Source: Flavobacterium sp. LC2016-13 (GTDB lineage: Bacteria; Bacteroidota; Bacteroidia; Flavobacteriales; Flavobacteriaceae). Taken from it: a DNA stretch of 64,000 nucleotides. Each line of letters begins with the position of its first letter. Positions within the stretch are counted from its first letter, which is position 1. Below are positions 43,625 through 51,743 of this stretch, one piece after another. The translations under genes were made by a program, and so were the position numbers. The notes beneath the pieces were generated by a model. It was not told where the DNA came from. It made no database searches and was given only the letters and a program-made list of their open reading frames with translations. The stretch covers positions 124,001 to 188,000 of the forward strand of contig NZ_WMDQ01000008.1 of assembly GCF_009707955.1 (NCBI RefSeq). The letters are read 5' to 3'.

Positions 43625-43708
43625 CGGAGAGACAGGGACTCGAACCCTGGCGACGGTTACCCGTCGACAGATTAGCAATCTGCTCCATTACCGCTCTGGC
43701 ACCTCTCC
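43625..43708 (-). tRNA. tRNA-Ser (anticodon GCT)
   Basis: The reverse complement gives an 84-base class II tRNA with acceptor GGAGAGG/TCTCTCC, anticodon loop TTGCTAA (GCT, reads AGC/AGT) and a variable arm with GACGGGTAACCGTC. It is the first gene of the cluster, just downstream of the promoter at 43741-43771. Confidence 0.95.
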
Positions 43709-43740
43709 AAGCTCAAGGAACGTGTCCTGTTTTGCGGTTG

Positions 43741-43771
43741 CAAATGTAAGTCAACATTATATTTCTCACAA
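43741..43771 (-). promoter_or_regulatory. Promoter of the tRNA cluster
   Basis: On the minus strand, TTG (43769-43771) is followed after 20 bases by TACATTTG (43748-43741), an exact TAnnTTTG box. The box lies about 33 bases upstream of tRNA-Ser. Confidence 0.75.
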
Positions 43772-43891
43772 CTATTTCTGTGCTTTTTTTTATCTTTTTT
43801 CAATCTTTTTTTTAAACCGCTTAACAATCAAACAAATAGAATTAACAAAAAATTGATATTAAATTTAAAATTCAATCGAATTGGTTCAAAA

Positions 43892-43922
43892 TTTGAATTT
43901 ATTCAAATAAAGAGTAAATTTG
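43892..43922 (+). promoter_or_regulatory. Consensus Bacteroidota promoter for the thiolase gene
   Basis: TTTG (43892-43895), exactly 19 bases, then TAAATTTG (43915-43922) is a perfect match to the TTTG-N19-TAnnTTTG consensus. The thiolase ATG is 26 bases downstream. Confidence 0.88.
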
Positions 43923-43947
43923 CTTGATTAACTAATATTAACAGAAA

Positions 43948-45126
43948 ATGAACAAAAGAGTTGTTATCGTTTCTGCCGTTAGAACACCTATCGGAAGTTT
44001 CATGGGAGGGTTATCTACCGTACCCGCACCAAAATTAGGCGCTGCCGCAATAAAAGGAGCCCTTTCAAAAATTAACCTAGATCCAAAATTAGTTGATGAA
44101 GTTTTCATGGGGAACGTAATCCAGGCAGGCGTTGGACAAGCTCCGGCTCGTCAGGCTGCACTTTTTGCCGGATTATCTGAAGAAGTTGTCGCTACAACCG
44201 TAAACAAAGTTTGCGCCTCTGGAATGAAAGCTGTAATGTTTGCCGCACAGGCAATTGCTTGTGGAGATGCTGAAATCGTCGTTGCCGGTGGAATGGAAAG
44301 CATGAGCTTAATTCCGCACTACGTACAAATGCGTGCCGGAAACAAATTTGGCCCGGCTACTATGCTCGACGGAATGCAAAAAGATGGTTTGACAGATGCT
44401 TACGATAACAACGCAATGGGAGTTTGCGCTGATTTATGTGCAACTGAATACAACATCAGCCGTGAAGAACAGGATAATTTCGCCATTCAATCTTATGAAA
44501 GAAGCGCAAAAGCCTGGGATGCCGGAAAATTTGACAATGAAGTTGTTCCAGTTGAAGTGCCACAAAGACGTGGAGAACCAATTATATTCTCAAAAGATGA
44601 AGAATATACCAATGTAAAATTGGATAAAATTCCTTCATTAAGTGCTGTTTTCACAAAAGACGGAACCGTTACGGCTGCCAATGCTTCAACAATCAACGAT
44701 GGTGCTGCAGCTTTAGTTTTAATGTCTGAAGAAAAAGCAATTTCATTAGGATTAAAACCTTTAGCTTTCATAAAAGGATATGCAGATGCTGCACAGGAAC
44801 CAAAATGGTTTACAACAAGTCCGGCAAAAGCTTTACCAAAAGCCTTAGACAAAGCAGGAATTGCAATTGGAGATGTTGATTATTTCGAATTCAACGAAGC
44901 ATTCTCAGTTGTTGGTCTTGCCAATTCAAAAATCTTAAATCTTGATAACAATAAAGTAAACGTAAATGGTGGTGCAGTTTCATTAGGACATCCTCTTGGT
45001 TGTTCAGGAGCGCGTATTATCGTAACTTTACTAAATGTTTTAGAACAAAACAATGCAAAAACCGGAGCTGCTGCAATTTGCAATGGCGGCGGCGGAGCAT
45101 CTGCAATTGTTATCGAAAGAGCTTAA
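43948..45126 (+). CDS. Acetyl-CoA C-acetyltransferase (thiolase)
   Basis: The protein has 392 residues and complete thiolase motifs: nucleophile Cys89 in 'VNKVCASGMKA', 'NEAFSVV', His348 in 'GHPLGCSGAR' and Cys378 in 'AICNGGGGAS'. It condenses two acetyl-CoA to acetoacetyl-CoA or runs the reverse thiolysis. The opening 'VVIVSAVRTPIGSFMGGL' and the length fit biosynthetic-type acetyl-CoA acetyltransferases (AtoB/PhaA-like). No beta-oxidation partner is adjacent. It has its own consensus promoter and terminator, so it is a single transcription unit, probably well expressed. Confidence 0.92.
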   Translation: MNKRVVIVSAVRTPIGSFMGGLSTVPAPKLGAAAIKGALSKINLDPKLVDEVFMGNVIQAGVGQAPARQAALFAGLSEEVVATTVNKVCASGMKAVMFAAQAIACGDAEIVVAGGMESMSLIPHYVQMRAGNKFGPATMLDGMQKDGLTDAYDNNAMGVCADLCATEYNISREEQDNFAIQSYERSAKAWDAGKFDNEVVPVEVPQRRGEPIIFSKDEEYTNVKLDKIPSLSAVFTKDGTVTAANASTINDGAAALVLMSEEKAISLGLKPLAFIKGYADAAQEPKWFTTSPAKALPKALDKAGIAIGDVDYFEFNEAFSVVGLANSKILNLDNNKVNVNGGAVSLGHPLGCSGARIIVTLLNVLEQNNAKTGAAAICNGGGGASAIVIERA

Positions 45127-45135
45127 TAATACAAT

Positions 45136-45174
45136 AAATCAGGAGTTATTTAGAAAACAGATAACTCCTGATTT
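45136..45174 (+). terminator. Hairpin after the thiolase gene
   Basis: Perfect 14-base arms (45136-45149 and 45161-45174) have an 11-base loop. The following T-run is weak, so termination may be partial and the NlpC/P60 gene 20 bases on could receive read-through. Confidence 0.7.
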
Positions 45175-45194
45175 CAACTTATAAATTACCTTAA

Positions 45195-45956
45195 ATGTTC
45201 GGAATTTGCAATCTAGCCATAGTACCCGTTCGATCTGAGCCAAGTGACAGAAGTGAAATCGTTACACAACTTTTGTTTGGCGAACACATCGAAATTTTAG
45301 AACGCCAAAATCAATGGTCTCGAATAAAAATTCAGTTTGATGATTATATAGGCTGGGTAGATTCTAAACAATATCAGGTAATTTCTGAGGCAAATTATAA
45401 TCTATTAAGCAAAGAAGCCATTATTTTAAATGCAGATTTAATCGATTATATCACTGCACCCGATAATTTATTACTGCCAATTCCGCTTGGTGCTTCTTTA
45501 ACTTTCTTGAACAACAGCGAAATCAACACTTCAAATTTTGATTTTGAAGGAACCAAAACCAGCGGTACAAAACCAAAAAACGCACTTATAAATACTGCTT
45601 TTATGTATTTGAACGCACCTTATTTATGGGGCGGAAAAACACCATTCGGAATCGATTGTTCTGGTTTTACGCAAATGGTTTACAAACTAAACGGATACAA
45701 AATTCACCGCGATGCCTCACAACAAGCGCTTGAAGGCGAACCTTTAAGTTTTATTGAAGAAAGTGAAGCCGGAGATTTGGCTTTTTTTGACAATGAAGAA
45801 GGCAACATCATTCACGTGGGAATTATAATGGAAAATAATTACATCATTCACGGAAGTGGAAAAGTCCGCATCGACCGCTTAGACCATCTAGGAATTTATA
45901 ATGCTGAACTTAATAAACACACACATAATCTTCGTGTGATTAAGAAAATAATTTAA
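45195..45956 (+). CDS. C40 (NlpC/P60) peptidase with SH3-like N-terminus
   Basis: The protein has 253 residues. The N-terminal half looks like one or two bacterial SH3 domains ('VPVRSEPSDRSEIVTQLLFGEHIEIL' and 'WSRIKIQFDDYIGWVDSKQY'). The C-terminal NlpC/P60 domain has the catalytic Cys in 'GGKTPFGIDCSGFTQMVYK' and His in 'NIIHVGIIMENNYIIHGSG'. Such enzymes cleave gamma-D-Glu to diamino-acid bonds in peptidoglycan stem peptides. No signal peptide is visible, which suggests cytoplasmic murein-peptide recycling, like YkfC. It is followed by a small unknown gene 19 bases on. Confidence 0.88.
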   Translation: MFGICNLAIVPVRSEPSDRSEIVTQLLFGEHIEILERQNQWSRIKIQFDDYIGWVDSKQYQVISEANYNLLSKEAIILNADLIDYITAPDNLLLPIPLGASLTFLNNSEINTSNFDFEGTKTSGTKPKNALINTAFMYLNAPYLWGGKTPFGIDCSGFTQMVYKLNGYKIHRDASQQALEGEPLSFIEESEAGDLAFFDNEEGNIIHVGIIMENNYIIHGSGKVRIDRLDHLGIYNAELNKHTHNLRVIKKII

Positions 45957-45975
45957 TTTTATCAACTCACTAAGC

Positions 45976-46461
45976 ATGAAATTTTTTGATTTTTTATTAA
46001 AAACAAAGGATAAAAAATCAAGAGATTTTATAAGTCCTGATTTTGAAATTTCAATTGAAAAAGCAATCTCTTTTATTGAATCTTCAGATACAGATCTTAA
46101 TGAAGATACTTTGTTTGAAAAACTATGTGAAATATGTAAAAATGACTTTGAAGCACAGGAAATATATGTTTTTCTTCCTATAGCATTTGTTAGATTAGCG
46201 TATCCTAAAATAAACTGGCTTGAAACATACAATGAAGTGTACTCAAATAAAAAACAAACCAAAAAAGAATTTGCAACCACAAAATCTTATCAAATCATTC
46301 TAAAAATTTCTGAAAAATATTTTCAAAATCCATCCAAAGAAACTATTATAAAAATCGCAGGAAGAAGTGCAGAATTTCACGCAATGAACCAGCTATTTCT
46401 TGATAATAAAAATGCGCAATTAGAAGACATAAAATTTACAGAGACTACAGTAATTAGATAA
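45976..46461 (+). CDS. Hypothetical protein of unknown function
   Basis: This 161-residue, probably soluble, mostly helical protein has no signal peptide. Recurrent acidic and aromatic residues ('EKLCEICKNDFEAQEIYVFLPIAFVRLAYP') are visible, but no domain was recognised. The ATG at 45976 lies 19 bases after the NlpC/P60 gene, suggesting co-transcription. The general look (small, acidic, alpha-helical) is like some immunity proteins, but no toxin gene is adjacent, so that idea is not supported. Confidence 0.55.
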   Translation: MKFFDFLLKTKDKKSRDFISPDFEISIEKAISFIESSDTDLNEDTLFEKLCEICKNDFEAQEIYVFLPIAFVRLAYPKINWLETYNEVYSNKKQTKKEFATTKSYQIILKISEKYFQNPSKETIIKIAGRSAEFHAMNQLFLDNKNAQLEDIKFTETTVIR

Positions 46462-46559
46462 TCAGTTCAATACATTTAGAGTGAAAAATCTACAAATAAA
46501 AAAATCCGCAATAATCCGTGTTTTCGCTTGCGAATCCTCGTCATCCGTGTGCCAATTCA

Positions 46560-47405
46560 TCACGCACTAATACGAATCGTCTTTCTAAACTCTGAAGGAC
46601 TATTCCCTCTTTGTTTTTTAAAGAATTTATTAAAGTGGCTTTCATCCGTAAAACCAAATTCATACGCAATTTCATTAATACGCTTATCGCTAAATTGTAA
46701 ACGATGTTCAATCAATTTCGTTTTATAATTACTGATATATTGCTGCATGGTTTCGCTGGCATGTTTCTTAAAATAACGCCCTAAATACGTATTCGAAATT
46801 CCGAAATAATCACTAATAGATTCCGCTTTAATCTTCTCAGGATAATAAATATTAGTTTGAATATATTGTAAAATATCCATTGCTCTGGCTTCAGAATTAA
46901 TACTTACCTGCTCCGGCAAATACTTCGCAATATTTCTTGCTACAATAATAATCAACGTATTAACCAATTGCTGAATCAACTCTTTATTATAAACATCTTT
47001 ATCCTGATGTTCACGAATAATAGCTTCAACCATAACTTTTACCAAACATTTATCAGCATGATTTTTTAAAATACAACCAGGCTGATGATTCGCGTTTTGC
47101 AAAATATATTCTAAACGCTGAATATTCTCGTTTTGAAGACTGGAATTCTTCAAATAAATATCATTAAACCTCAAAAAGAAAAACTTCGTTTCGGTTTCAA
47201 TTGTAAAATTATGACAATCCTCAGGCGTTAATAAAAACATGTGTCCCGCATCATATTCAAAAATATTTTTGTTGATACACTGCGTTCCAGTTCCGCCCAA
47301 AATATAAACCAATTCAAAGAAATTATGACGATCTCCAACATCCGGATATTCATCCAATGTTTCAAAAGATACTGTAAACGGTTCATATAAATTTTCTTTT
47401 TTCAT
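46560..47405 (-). CDS. AraC-family transcriptional regulator
   Basis: The protein has 281 residues from the ATG at 47403-47405; the frame continues to a TTG at 47417, which is less likely. The N-terminal cupin-like sensor has 'HNFFELVYILGGTGTQCINKNIFEYDAGHMFLLTPEDCHNF'. The C-terminal double helix-turn-helix is 'ISDYFGISNTYLGRYFKKHASETM' and 'INEIAYEFGFTDESHFNKFFKKQRGNSPSEF'. It is divergent from an aldo/keto reductase 119 bases away, its probable target. Confidence 0.9.
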   Translation of the reverse strand: MKKENLYEPFTVSFETLDEYPDVGDRHNFFELVYILGGTGTQCINKNIFEYDAGHMFLLTPEDCHNFTIETETKFFFLRFNDIYLKNSSLQNENIQRLEYILQNANHQPGCILKNHADKCLVKVMVEAIIREHQDKDVYNKELIQQLVNTLIIIVARNIAKYLPEQVSINSEARAMDILQYIQTNIYYPEKIKAESISDYFGISNTYLGRYFKKHASETMQQYISNYKTKLIEHRLQFSDKRINEIAYEFGFTDESHFNKFFKKQRGNSPSEFRKTIRISA

Positions 47406-47524
47406 AATCTGCAGCAATTAATTCAGGATGCAAATATACCTAAAAAAGACAAATATATACAATTTAACAGTTAAAAAAATGGTATAATTTTGTCAAATAA
47501 TTTTAAGACATCAATTTTAACATC

Positions 47525-48511
47525 ATGGAATATAGAAAATTAGGCAACTCAGAACTTGAATTATCAACTATAACTTACGGTGCATTTGCCATTGGCGGAA
47601 ACATGTGGGGCGGAAACGAAAAGAAAGATTCAATCGACTCCATTCACGCTTCTATTGCGAATGGCGTAACCACAATCGACACCGCTCCTTTTTACGGATT
47701 TGGTTTAAGTGAAGAAATGATTGGCGAAGCTTTAAAATCTCAAGATCGTACAAAAGTACAATTGTTAACCAAATTTGGTTTGGTTTGGGACGGAAGTAAC
47801 AATGGAAAAGGAGATTTCTTTTTTGATGCCGACGATAACGGAAAAAAATTAGCAATTTACAAATACGCCTCAAAAAACAACATCATAAAAGAAGTTGAAG
47901 AAAGCTTAAAACGTCTACAAACTGATTATATCGACTTATTGCAAATTCACTGGCCAGACTCCACTACTCCAATTCAGGAAACTATGGAAGCTTTAGAAAT
48001 CCTTATTCAACAAGGAAAAATCAGAGCTGCCGGAGTAAGTAATTACAATGCAGAACAAATTAAAGAAGCACAAAAAACAATTCAGTTAGCTTCAAATCAA
48101 GTTCCGTTTAGCATGCTGAATCAGGCAATTCAAACCGATTTAGTTCCACTTACGATTCAGGAAAATATCGGAATTATTGCTTACAGTCCGATGGAAAGAG
48201 GTTTGTTAACCGGAAAATATTTTACTGACAGTAAATTAAAAGATAACGATCATAGAAATGGTTATTTCGGCCAATTCGATCTTCAAAAAGTAAAAACATT
48301 AGTCGAAGAATTAAGTTCATTGGCAAATGCAAAACACATTTCAATTTCGCAATTGGTATTGCGCTGGACAACTTTACAAAAAGGAATTACAATTGTTTTA
48401 GCCGGAGCAAGAAATGCCGAACAAGCAATATCAAACGCAAAAACAATGGATTTCGATTTATCAGCTTCAGAACTTGACTTCATTAATCAGGCGATTTCGA
48501 AACTGAAATAA
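47525..48511 (+). CDS. Aldo/keto reductase
   Basis: The protein has 328 residues with the full catalytic tetrad: Asp and Tyr in 'TTIDTAPFYGFGLSE', Lys in 'LLTKFGLVWD' and His in 'IDLLQIHWPDSTTPIQE'. The NADPH-site stretch is 'LRWTTLQKGITIVLAGARN'. It is similar in type to the general stress-protein 69/YhdN group. It is divergent from an AraC regulator and followed, after a repeat element, by mdaB-type genes, so a carbonyl-detoxification role is likely. Confidence 0.9.
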   Translation: MEYRKLGNSELELSTITYGAFAIGGNMWGGNEKKDSIDSIHASIANGVTTIDTAPFYGFGLSEEMIGEALKSQDRTKVQLLTKFGLVWDGSNNGKGDFFFDADDNGKKLAIYKYASKNNIIKEVEESLKRLQTDYIDLLQIHWPDSTTPIQETMEALEILIQQGKIRAAGVSNYNAEQIKEAQKTIQLASNQVPFSMLNQAIQTDLVPLTIQENIGIIAYSPMERGLLTGKYFTDSKLKDNDHRNGYFGQFDLQKVKTLVEELSSLANAKHISISQLVLRWTTLQKGITIVLAGARNAEQAISNAKTMDFDLSASELDFINQAISKLK

Positions 48512-48516
48512 TATTT

Positions 48517-48694
48517 AAACACATAGAAGCATAGATTTTTCTTTGTCGGCAAAGGCGTTTCACTTGCATTAACAAACATAGGCTACACAATCTTGTCATT
48601 ACTCGAAATGACAAACTTTGAAAACTATGTGTGAGAAACTAGTTTCTTTCAACTACCTTTTTTAGAAAAGAAAAATCTATGTTTCTATGTGTTT
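48517..48694. repeat. Dispersed palindromic element with AAACACATAG arms, copy 1
   Basis: Terminal arms of 24 bases (48517-48540 and 48671-48694) are complementary with one mismatch. The inside contains a 31-base core (48551-48581) found identically at 58269-58299, and a shared GAGAAACTAGTTTC-type segment. Copy 1 also carries an extra internal block with the hairpin arms TTGTCATT/AATGACAA, absent from copy 2. It is non-coding. Confidence 0.75.
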
Positions 48695-48728
48695 CAAAAA
48701 AATCTCAAAAAATTAAATAATTAGAATT

Positions 48729-48845
48729 TGGGCGTGCCCCTCCGGGTCGGGCTTTCGGCTAAATTCCCGATTAACAAAAACTACGGCTAAAAAGCCTTGT
48801 TTTTCTAAATCGGGAGATACCGCCTCTATCCCTCACGCAAACCAG
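48729..48845. repeat. GC-rich intergenic element (GGGCGTGCCCCTCCGGG family)
   Basis: This element begins with GGGCGTGCCCCTCCGGGTCG and ends in a CCTCACGCAA stretch. Between them CCCGATT pairs with AATCGGG around an A/T-rich inner hairpin. Its base composition is far richer in G+C than the surroundings. It is similar in style to the sequences near 2.4 kb and 61.5 kb. It directly precedes the mdaB-type gene. Confidence 0.6.
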
Positions 48846-48867
48846 ATTCATCAGAACAAAAAGTAAA

Positions 48868-49473
48868 ATGAAGAAAATTTTTATCATCAACGGAAGCCAA
48901 AATTTTGCGCATTCAGGCGGAAAATTCAATGAAACCGTTACCGATTGGACAATCGAATATTTAAAGAACAGTAACAAATTTGAAATTAAAACAACCGACA
49001 TCAAACAAGATTTTGACTTAGACGTAGAAGTAGAAAAATTTGTTTGGGCAGATGTTGTAGTATATCATACTCCGGTTTGGTGGTTTCAATTACCAAATCT
49101 TTTCAAAAAATACATCGACGACGTTTTCACAGCCGGACACCAAAAAGGAATTTACAAAAGCGACGGAAGAAGTCGAGTAAATCCTGACATCAATTACGGA
49201 ACTGGCGGAATGCTACACGGACGCAAATATATGTTGACTACAAGTTGGAACGCACCTGCAACAGCCTTTACACTTCCTGGAGAATTCTTCGAAGAAACAT
49301 CTGTAGATCAAGGAGCTATGTTTGGTTTCCATAAAATGAATAAATTTGTAGGTATGGAAAAATTAAACAGTTTCCATTTCCACGACGTTGAAAAAGGTGC
49401 AACTGCAGAAAACATTGTCATCTTCAAAGAAAATTACACCAAACATTTAGAAGAAACCTTTAAAAACTTATAA
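48868..49473 (+). CDS. mdaB: NAD(P)H:quinone oxidoreductase, MdaB-like
   Basis: The protein has 201 residues with a flavodoxin-like fold and FAD-dependent two-electron quinone reduction. It follows MdaB closely: 'IFIINGSQNFAHSGGKFNETVTDW', 'VWADVVVYHTPVWWFQLP', 'KKYIDDVFTAGHQKGIYKSDGRSRVNP', 'GTGGMLHGRKYMLTTSWNAPATAF' and 'GFHKMNKFVGMEKLNSF'. By reducing quinones fully it avoids semiquinone radicals. The next gene, 2 bases downstream, is YgiN-like, the same neighbour as in E. coli. Confidence 0.88.
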   Translation: MKKIFIINGSQNFAHSGGKFNETVTDWTIEYLKNSNKFEIKTTDIKQDFDLDVEVEKFVWADVVVYHTPVWWFQLPNLFKKYIDDVFTAGHQKGIYKSDGRSRVNPDINYGTGGMLHGRKYMLTTSWNAPATAFTLPGEFFEETSVDQGAMFGFHKMNKFVGMEKLNSFHFHDVEKGATAENIVIFKENYTKHLEETFKNL

Positions 49474-49475
49474 TC

Positions 49476-49754
49476 ATGATCTCTATCACCGCAATTATAA
49501 AAAGCAAACAAGAAAACATTGAAGAAGTTAAAACCCTGATTCAAAATCTGGTTACACAAACAAGAAAAGAAGAAGCCTGCGTTCGTTACGATCTTCACAC
49601 AAGCGAAAATGTTTTCATTATTTGGGAAGAATGGAAAGATCAGGCCGGACTTGATATTCACAACAATCAGCCTTATTTATTAGACTTTATTGCAAAAAGC
49701 GAAGCCTTAACTTCTGCACCAATTCAGGTTTACAAAACAATCCAAATACTTTAA
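49476..49754 (+). CDS. YgiN-like quinol monooxygenase (ABM domain)
   Basis: This 92-residue antibiotic-biosynthesis-monooxygenase domain has a ferredoxin-like alpha-beta fold. Family marks are 'ITAIIKSKQENIEEVKTLIQNLVTQTRKEEACVRYDLH', 'ENVFIIWEEWKDQAGLDIHNNQPYL' and a final 'VYKTIQIL'. In E. coli, YgiN oxidises the quinol made by MdaB, giving a quinone redox cycle. The gene starts 2 bases after mdaB here, which supports the same pairing. Confidence 0.87.
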   Translation: MISITAIIKSKQENIEEVKTLIQNLVTQTRKEEACVRYDLHTSENVFIIWEEWKDQAGLDIHNNQPYLLDFIAKSEALTSAPIQVYKTIQIL

Positions 49755-49765
49755 TAAATAAAGTT

Positions 49766-50743
49766 ATGAAAGCACTTTTTACCAATACTTACGAATCTGA
49801 GTTCGTAAACACAGAAATTGAAAAACCAGCTCCTAAAAAAGGAGAAGTTTTAATAAAAATACACGCAAGTGGCGTAAACCCAATCGATAACAAAATAAGA
49901 CTTGGACTTTCGCCTTACGCCTCTCCGGTTTTACCAGCGATTTTAGGAACTGATCTTGCCGGAGTTATTGAAGAAATTGGTGAAGGCGTAACGGATTTTA
50001 AAGTTGGCGACGAAGTTTATGGACTTGCCGGAGGCGTTTTAGGAGTTCAGGGAACTTTAGCTGAATATACTGCAGTTGATGCTGATTTATTAGCTATAAA
50101 ACCAAAAAACTTAACCATGAAAGAAGCTGCGGGAATTCCGTTAGTTTTACTTACAGCCTGGGAAGGTTTGATTGACAGAGCAAAAGTTCAAAAAGGAGAC
50201 AAAGTTTTGGTTCACGCCGGAGCTGGAGGCGTTGGACACATGGTTGTACAACTGGCTAAAATTTTTGGTGCCGATGTTTACGCAACCGTTTCTCCTCAAA
50301 AAGCAGAAATTGTAAAATCGTATGGAGCAACCGCGATTGATAAAAACACTCTCGTTGAAGATTACGTAAATCAATACACAGACGGAAAAGGTTTTGACAT
50401 TATTTATGATACTCTTGGAGGTCAGTCGCTTGACGATTCATTTAAAGCAATTCGCCATTACGGGCAAATCAGCAGTTGTTATGCATTCGGAACTCATACA
50501 TTAGCAACAAGTTCGCTTCGTTCTGCAAGTATTCACGGTGTTTTTGTTTTACACCCAATGATTGGGAACGAAGGAAGAAAACATCATGGAGATATTTTAA
50601 AAGAAACTACAAAATTAATTGAAGAAGGAAAGCTTAAACCTTTAATTGATCCAAGAAAATTTACCTTAGACAATGCAATGGAAGCGCATAAAGCAGTAAG
50701 TGATGGTTCTGCAATTGGAAAAATTGTTGTAGATATAATTTAA
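49766..50743 (+). CDS. NADP-dependent quinone oxidoreductase (zeta-crystallin-like MDR family)
   Basis: The 325-residue protein is a medium-chain reductase without the structural zinc Cys cluster. It shows 'VLIKIHASGVNPIDNKIRLG', 'PAILGTDLAGVIEEIGEGVTDFKVGDEVYGL', the cofactor site 'VLVHAGAGGVGHMVVQLAKIFGADVYATVS' and a C-terminal 'HKAVSDGSAIGKIVVDI'. It reduces quinones or enones with NADPH. It lies 11 bases after the YgiN-like gene, completing a three-gene quinone-handling operon. Confidence 0.9.
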   Translation: MKALFTNTYESEFVNTEIEKPAPKKGEVLIKIHASGVNPIDNKIRLGLSPYASPVLPAILGTDLAGVIEEIGEGVTDFKVGDEVYGLAGGVLGVQGTLAEYTAVDADLLAIKPKNLTMKEAAGIPLVLLTAWEGLIDRAKVQKGDKVLVHAGAGGVGHMVVQLAKIFGADVYATVSPQKAEIVKSYGATAIDKNTLVEDYVNQYTDGKGFDIIYDTLGGQSLDDSFKAIRHYGQISSCYAFGTHTLATSSLRSASIHGVFVLHPMIGNEGRKHHGDILKETTKLIEEGKLKPLIDPRKFTLDNAMEAHKAVSDGSAIGKIVVDII

Positions 50744-50749
50744 GTTTTT

Positions 50750-50825
50750 TTTGCCACGAATTGCACGAATTAGCACTAATTTTTATTTGCAAATAAAAAT
50801 TTAATTCGTAAAAATTCGTGGCAAA
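50750..50825. repeat. Inverted repeat with CCACGAATT arms, copy 1
   Basis: Arms TTTGCCACGAATT (50750-50762) and AATTCGTGGCAAA (50813-50825) enclose an inner perfect 20-base palindrome (50780-50799). It lies between convergent genes and may also act as a terminator. A second copy is at 52620-52695. Confidence 0.8.
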
Positions 50826-50830
50826 CATTT

Positions 50831-51538
50831 TTATTTAATTCCGCCAAAAGCACCAAAACACATATTCTTGTGTAAAATTTCGACGCTTTTAAAATCCACT
50901 TTTTTCATCAAATCCAATTGGTAATTCATTGATCTTGGTGTATCTTCTTTGGCAATATAATCAAATACATTTTGGCGATATTCAGCCCCTCCTATTCCTT
51001 CTAAATATTCACCATATCGCTGCCAGGTATATTCATTCAACAAATCAGTATCCTGCGTGATTAAATCTGAAATCATAAAACAACCGCCCGGTTTTAATAA
51101 TTTAGACAACTTTATAAAAGTAGTTTCCCAATCTTCGTCATCTCTTAAATGATGTAAAACAGCTCCAGCCAAAATAATATCAAAACTATTTTCTTCTAAA
51201 TCTACTTCTCGAATATCACCTTGTTTAATTTCGACATTTCCGTTTGTTTCAGCCGAAACTCTTTCAGAAGCTTTATTCAACATTGGCAAACTCAAATCGA
51301 CCAAAGTACAATTCAAATTCGGTAATTTAGACAACATCATTAAAGTATAATTTCCTGCACCGCAGCCAATATCCAAAACATGAGTAGCATTCGGAACAAT
51401 TCTTTTTGAAGCTTCCGTAATTAATTCTAACGAAACTTTAGCATCAATTGTAGACAATTGTCCCGTTTCTAAATTCGAAAATCGTTCGACATCGTTGTCA
51501 AATCTTTCCTTGATCTCTGTAATAGTTGATTTTTTCAT
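50831..51538 (-). CDS. Class I SAM-dependent methyltransferase
   Basis: This 235-residue soluble protein has the SAM-binding motif 'ATHVLDIGCGAGNYTLMM', then 'NCTLVDLSLPML', 'VEIKQGDIREVDLEENSFDIILAGAVLHHLRDD' and 'LLKPGGCFMISDL'. It is a Methyltransf_11/25-type small-molecule methyltransferase, but the substrate cannot be told. It is divergent from a LysR regulator. The gap between them holds a hairpin with an internal tandem repeat. Confidence 0.85.
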   Translation of the reverse strand: MKKSTITEIKERFDNDVERFSNLETGQLSTIDAKVSLELITEASKRIVPNATHVLDIGCGAGNYTLMMLSKLPNLNCTLVDLSLPMLNKASERVSAETNGNVEIKQGDIREVDLEENSFDIILAGAVLHHLRDDEDWETTFIKLSKLLKPGGCFMISDLITQDTDLLNEYTWQRYGEYLEGIGGAEYRQNVFDYIAKEDTPRSMNYQLDLMKKVDFKSVEILHKNMCFGAFGGIK

Positions 51539-51550
51539 ATGTTTTGTTTT

Positions 51551-51667
51551 AGTTTTTCACGCAGATTTAAAATGATTAAAGCAGATTTAAAATGATTTTA
51601 TTTTTTTTAAATAATTAAATGAAAATCTGCGCTTATCAGCTTAAATCTGCCAAATCTGCGTGAAACT
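51551..51667. repeat. Inverted repeat with CACGCAGATTT arms and internal 20-base tandem
   Basis: The arms 51551-51568 and 51652-51667 are complementary apart from a 2-base length difference. Inside the left side, a 20-base unit beginning GCAGATTTAAAATGATT is repeated in tandem (51561-51580, 51581-51600). It lies between the divergent methyltransferase and LysR genes, so it does not act as a terminator for either. Confidence 0.75.
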
Positions 51668-51728
51668 TTTTTTTCAAAATTATTCTTTTAATATATACTT
51701 TAAAAATACTATTTTTATCAATTAATAA

Positions 51729-51743
51729 TACTTTTAAAGTATC
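51729..51743 (+). promoter_or_regulatory. Candidate LysR operator (ATACTTTTAAAGTAT)
   Basis: This 15-base perfect palindrome around one central base lies directly against the LysR-gene ATG at 51744. A related half, ATACTTTAAA, lies at 51695-51704. The T-N11-A-like symmetry fits an autoregulatory LysR site, but this is only a pattern. Confidence 0.35.

Noticed and set aside
45976..46461. Immunity protein of a toxin system
   Set aside because: The size and composition fit, but no toxin or secretion gene is adjacent.
48517..48694. Insertion sequence
   Set aside because: There are inverted ends but no transposase frame and a length below 200 bases.
51561..51600. CRISPR-like repeat
   Set aside because: Only two head-to-tail units without spacers, inside a larger inverted repeat.
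51729..51743. Terminator interpretation of the palindrome before the LysR gene
   Set aside because: It has no GC content in the stem, abuts the start codon and fits an operator better.
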